A stretch of DNA of 33,429 nt from Nitrosomonas sp. Nm51 (GTDB lineage: Bacteria > Pseudomonadota > Gammaproteobacteria > Burkholderiales > Nitrosomonadaceae): the NCBI RefSeq assembly GCF_900111165.1, contig NZ_FOGH01000027.1:1-33429 (forward strand), read 5' to 3'. Numbering within the stretch: the stretch's first letter is position 1; each line of letters opens with the position of its first letter. The notes below the pieces were generated by a model. The model was given only the letters and a program-made list of their open reading frames with translations. It was not told the DNA's origin and did not search any database. Shown here piece after piece: positions 33,250-33,429 of the stretch. The translations under genes were made by a program, and so were the position numbers.

Positions 33250-33429
33250 TTGGAAAGAAAACAATATACAAAAGAATTCAAATTAGATGCGGTCAGTCTA
33301 GTTGTTGACCAGGGATTGACGATAGCTGAAGCGGCTAGAAGCCTAGAGATCAATGCCAATATGCTTGGGCGATGGATTAAGGAAAGTCAGGCTGATGACA
33401 ATGGTCAGGCATTTCGTGGCAATGGAAAG
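33250..33429 (+). CDS. IS3-family transposase OrfA (5-prime part)
   Basis: Sixty codons run to the window end. ERKQYTKEFKLDAVSLVVDQ then GLTIAEAARSLEINANMLGRW is the HTH_Tnp_1 helix-turn-helix of IS3-group OrfA. The following IKESQADDNGQAFRGNGK is the usual continuation before the leucine zipper. The start is TTG with a GGAGGAAG ribosome site. OrfB would lie beyond the window. It may be the same element type as the dead copy at 24611. Confidence 0.87.
   Translation, partial: MERKQYTKEFKLDAVSLVVDQGLTIAEAARSLEINANMLGRWIKESQADDNGQAFRGNGK

Noticed and set aside
1..33429. CRISPR array, tRNA or rRNA genes
   Set aside because: No regularly spaced repeats and no tRNA- or rRNA-like segments were recognised by eye on either strand; a dedicated search was not possible.

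Overview
The window looks like chromosomal DNA from a betaproteobacterium, most likely a Nitrosomonas-type (Nitrosomonadaceae) organism. This rests on the DUF3460 and surface-adhesin-E family genes, a trace of a PEP-CTERM sorting signal, a mnmG-rsmG-parA-parB cluster with a consensus parS site, a dense scatter of decayed insertion sequences, and moderate base composition. The genus is an inference from gene content; no rRNA is present to settle it.

Positions 1-5500 are an accessory region. They hold the C-terminal end of an IS4-type transposase, a broken integrase, two back-to-back toxin-antitoxin modules (ParDE-like with a palindromic operator, and DUF1778/GNAT acetyltransferase), a small basic ORF, a PEP-CTERM remnant, two hairpin terminators, an orphan single-domain response regulator, a decayed IS5-like transposase and a LuxR-type regulator with a degenerate receiver.

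Positions 5600-16500 are mostly housekeeping, nearly all on the minus strand. First comes malyl-CoA lyase followed by the two malate-CoA ligase subunits (mcl, mtkA, mtkB), which together cleave malate to acetyl-CoA plus glyoxylate as in the serine cycle. Then come an ADP-ribosylglycohydrolase-like protein, a Trm112-like protein, and the parB-parA-rsmG-mnmG block with parS immediately upstream. DUF3460, a spermidine-synthase-like methyltransferase-fold protein and an RluF-type pseudouridine synthase follow.

Positions 16500-25200 start with a rhodanese. A graveyard of fragments follows (IS5-like, IS1634-like, a receiver-only response regulator, a TonB-receptor tail). Next is a complete tripartite RND efflux operon (adaptor, pump, outer-membrane factor) whose pump carries a 21-residue tandem repeat at its C-terminus. 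An internally deleted IS3-family element then cuts off an SDR epimerase that was translationally coupled to a quinone oxidoreductase.

Positions 25200-33429 hold the quinone oxidoreductase, glycogen synthase, a fused AdoMet decarboxylase-spermidine synthase, a small sulfotransferase-like protein, a Tat-exported amidohydrolase-fold protein with an altered metal motif, a sirtuin, a secreted surface-adhesin-E-like protein, and the start of an IS3-family element running off the end.

No wholly new defence or biosynthetic system is evident. The points most worth a second look are the serine-cycle malate-cleavage module, the polyamine fusion enzyme, the degenerate regulators and metalloenzymes, several perfect inverted repeats, and the recombination scars.
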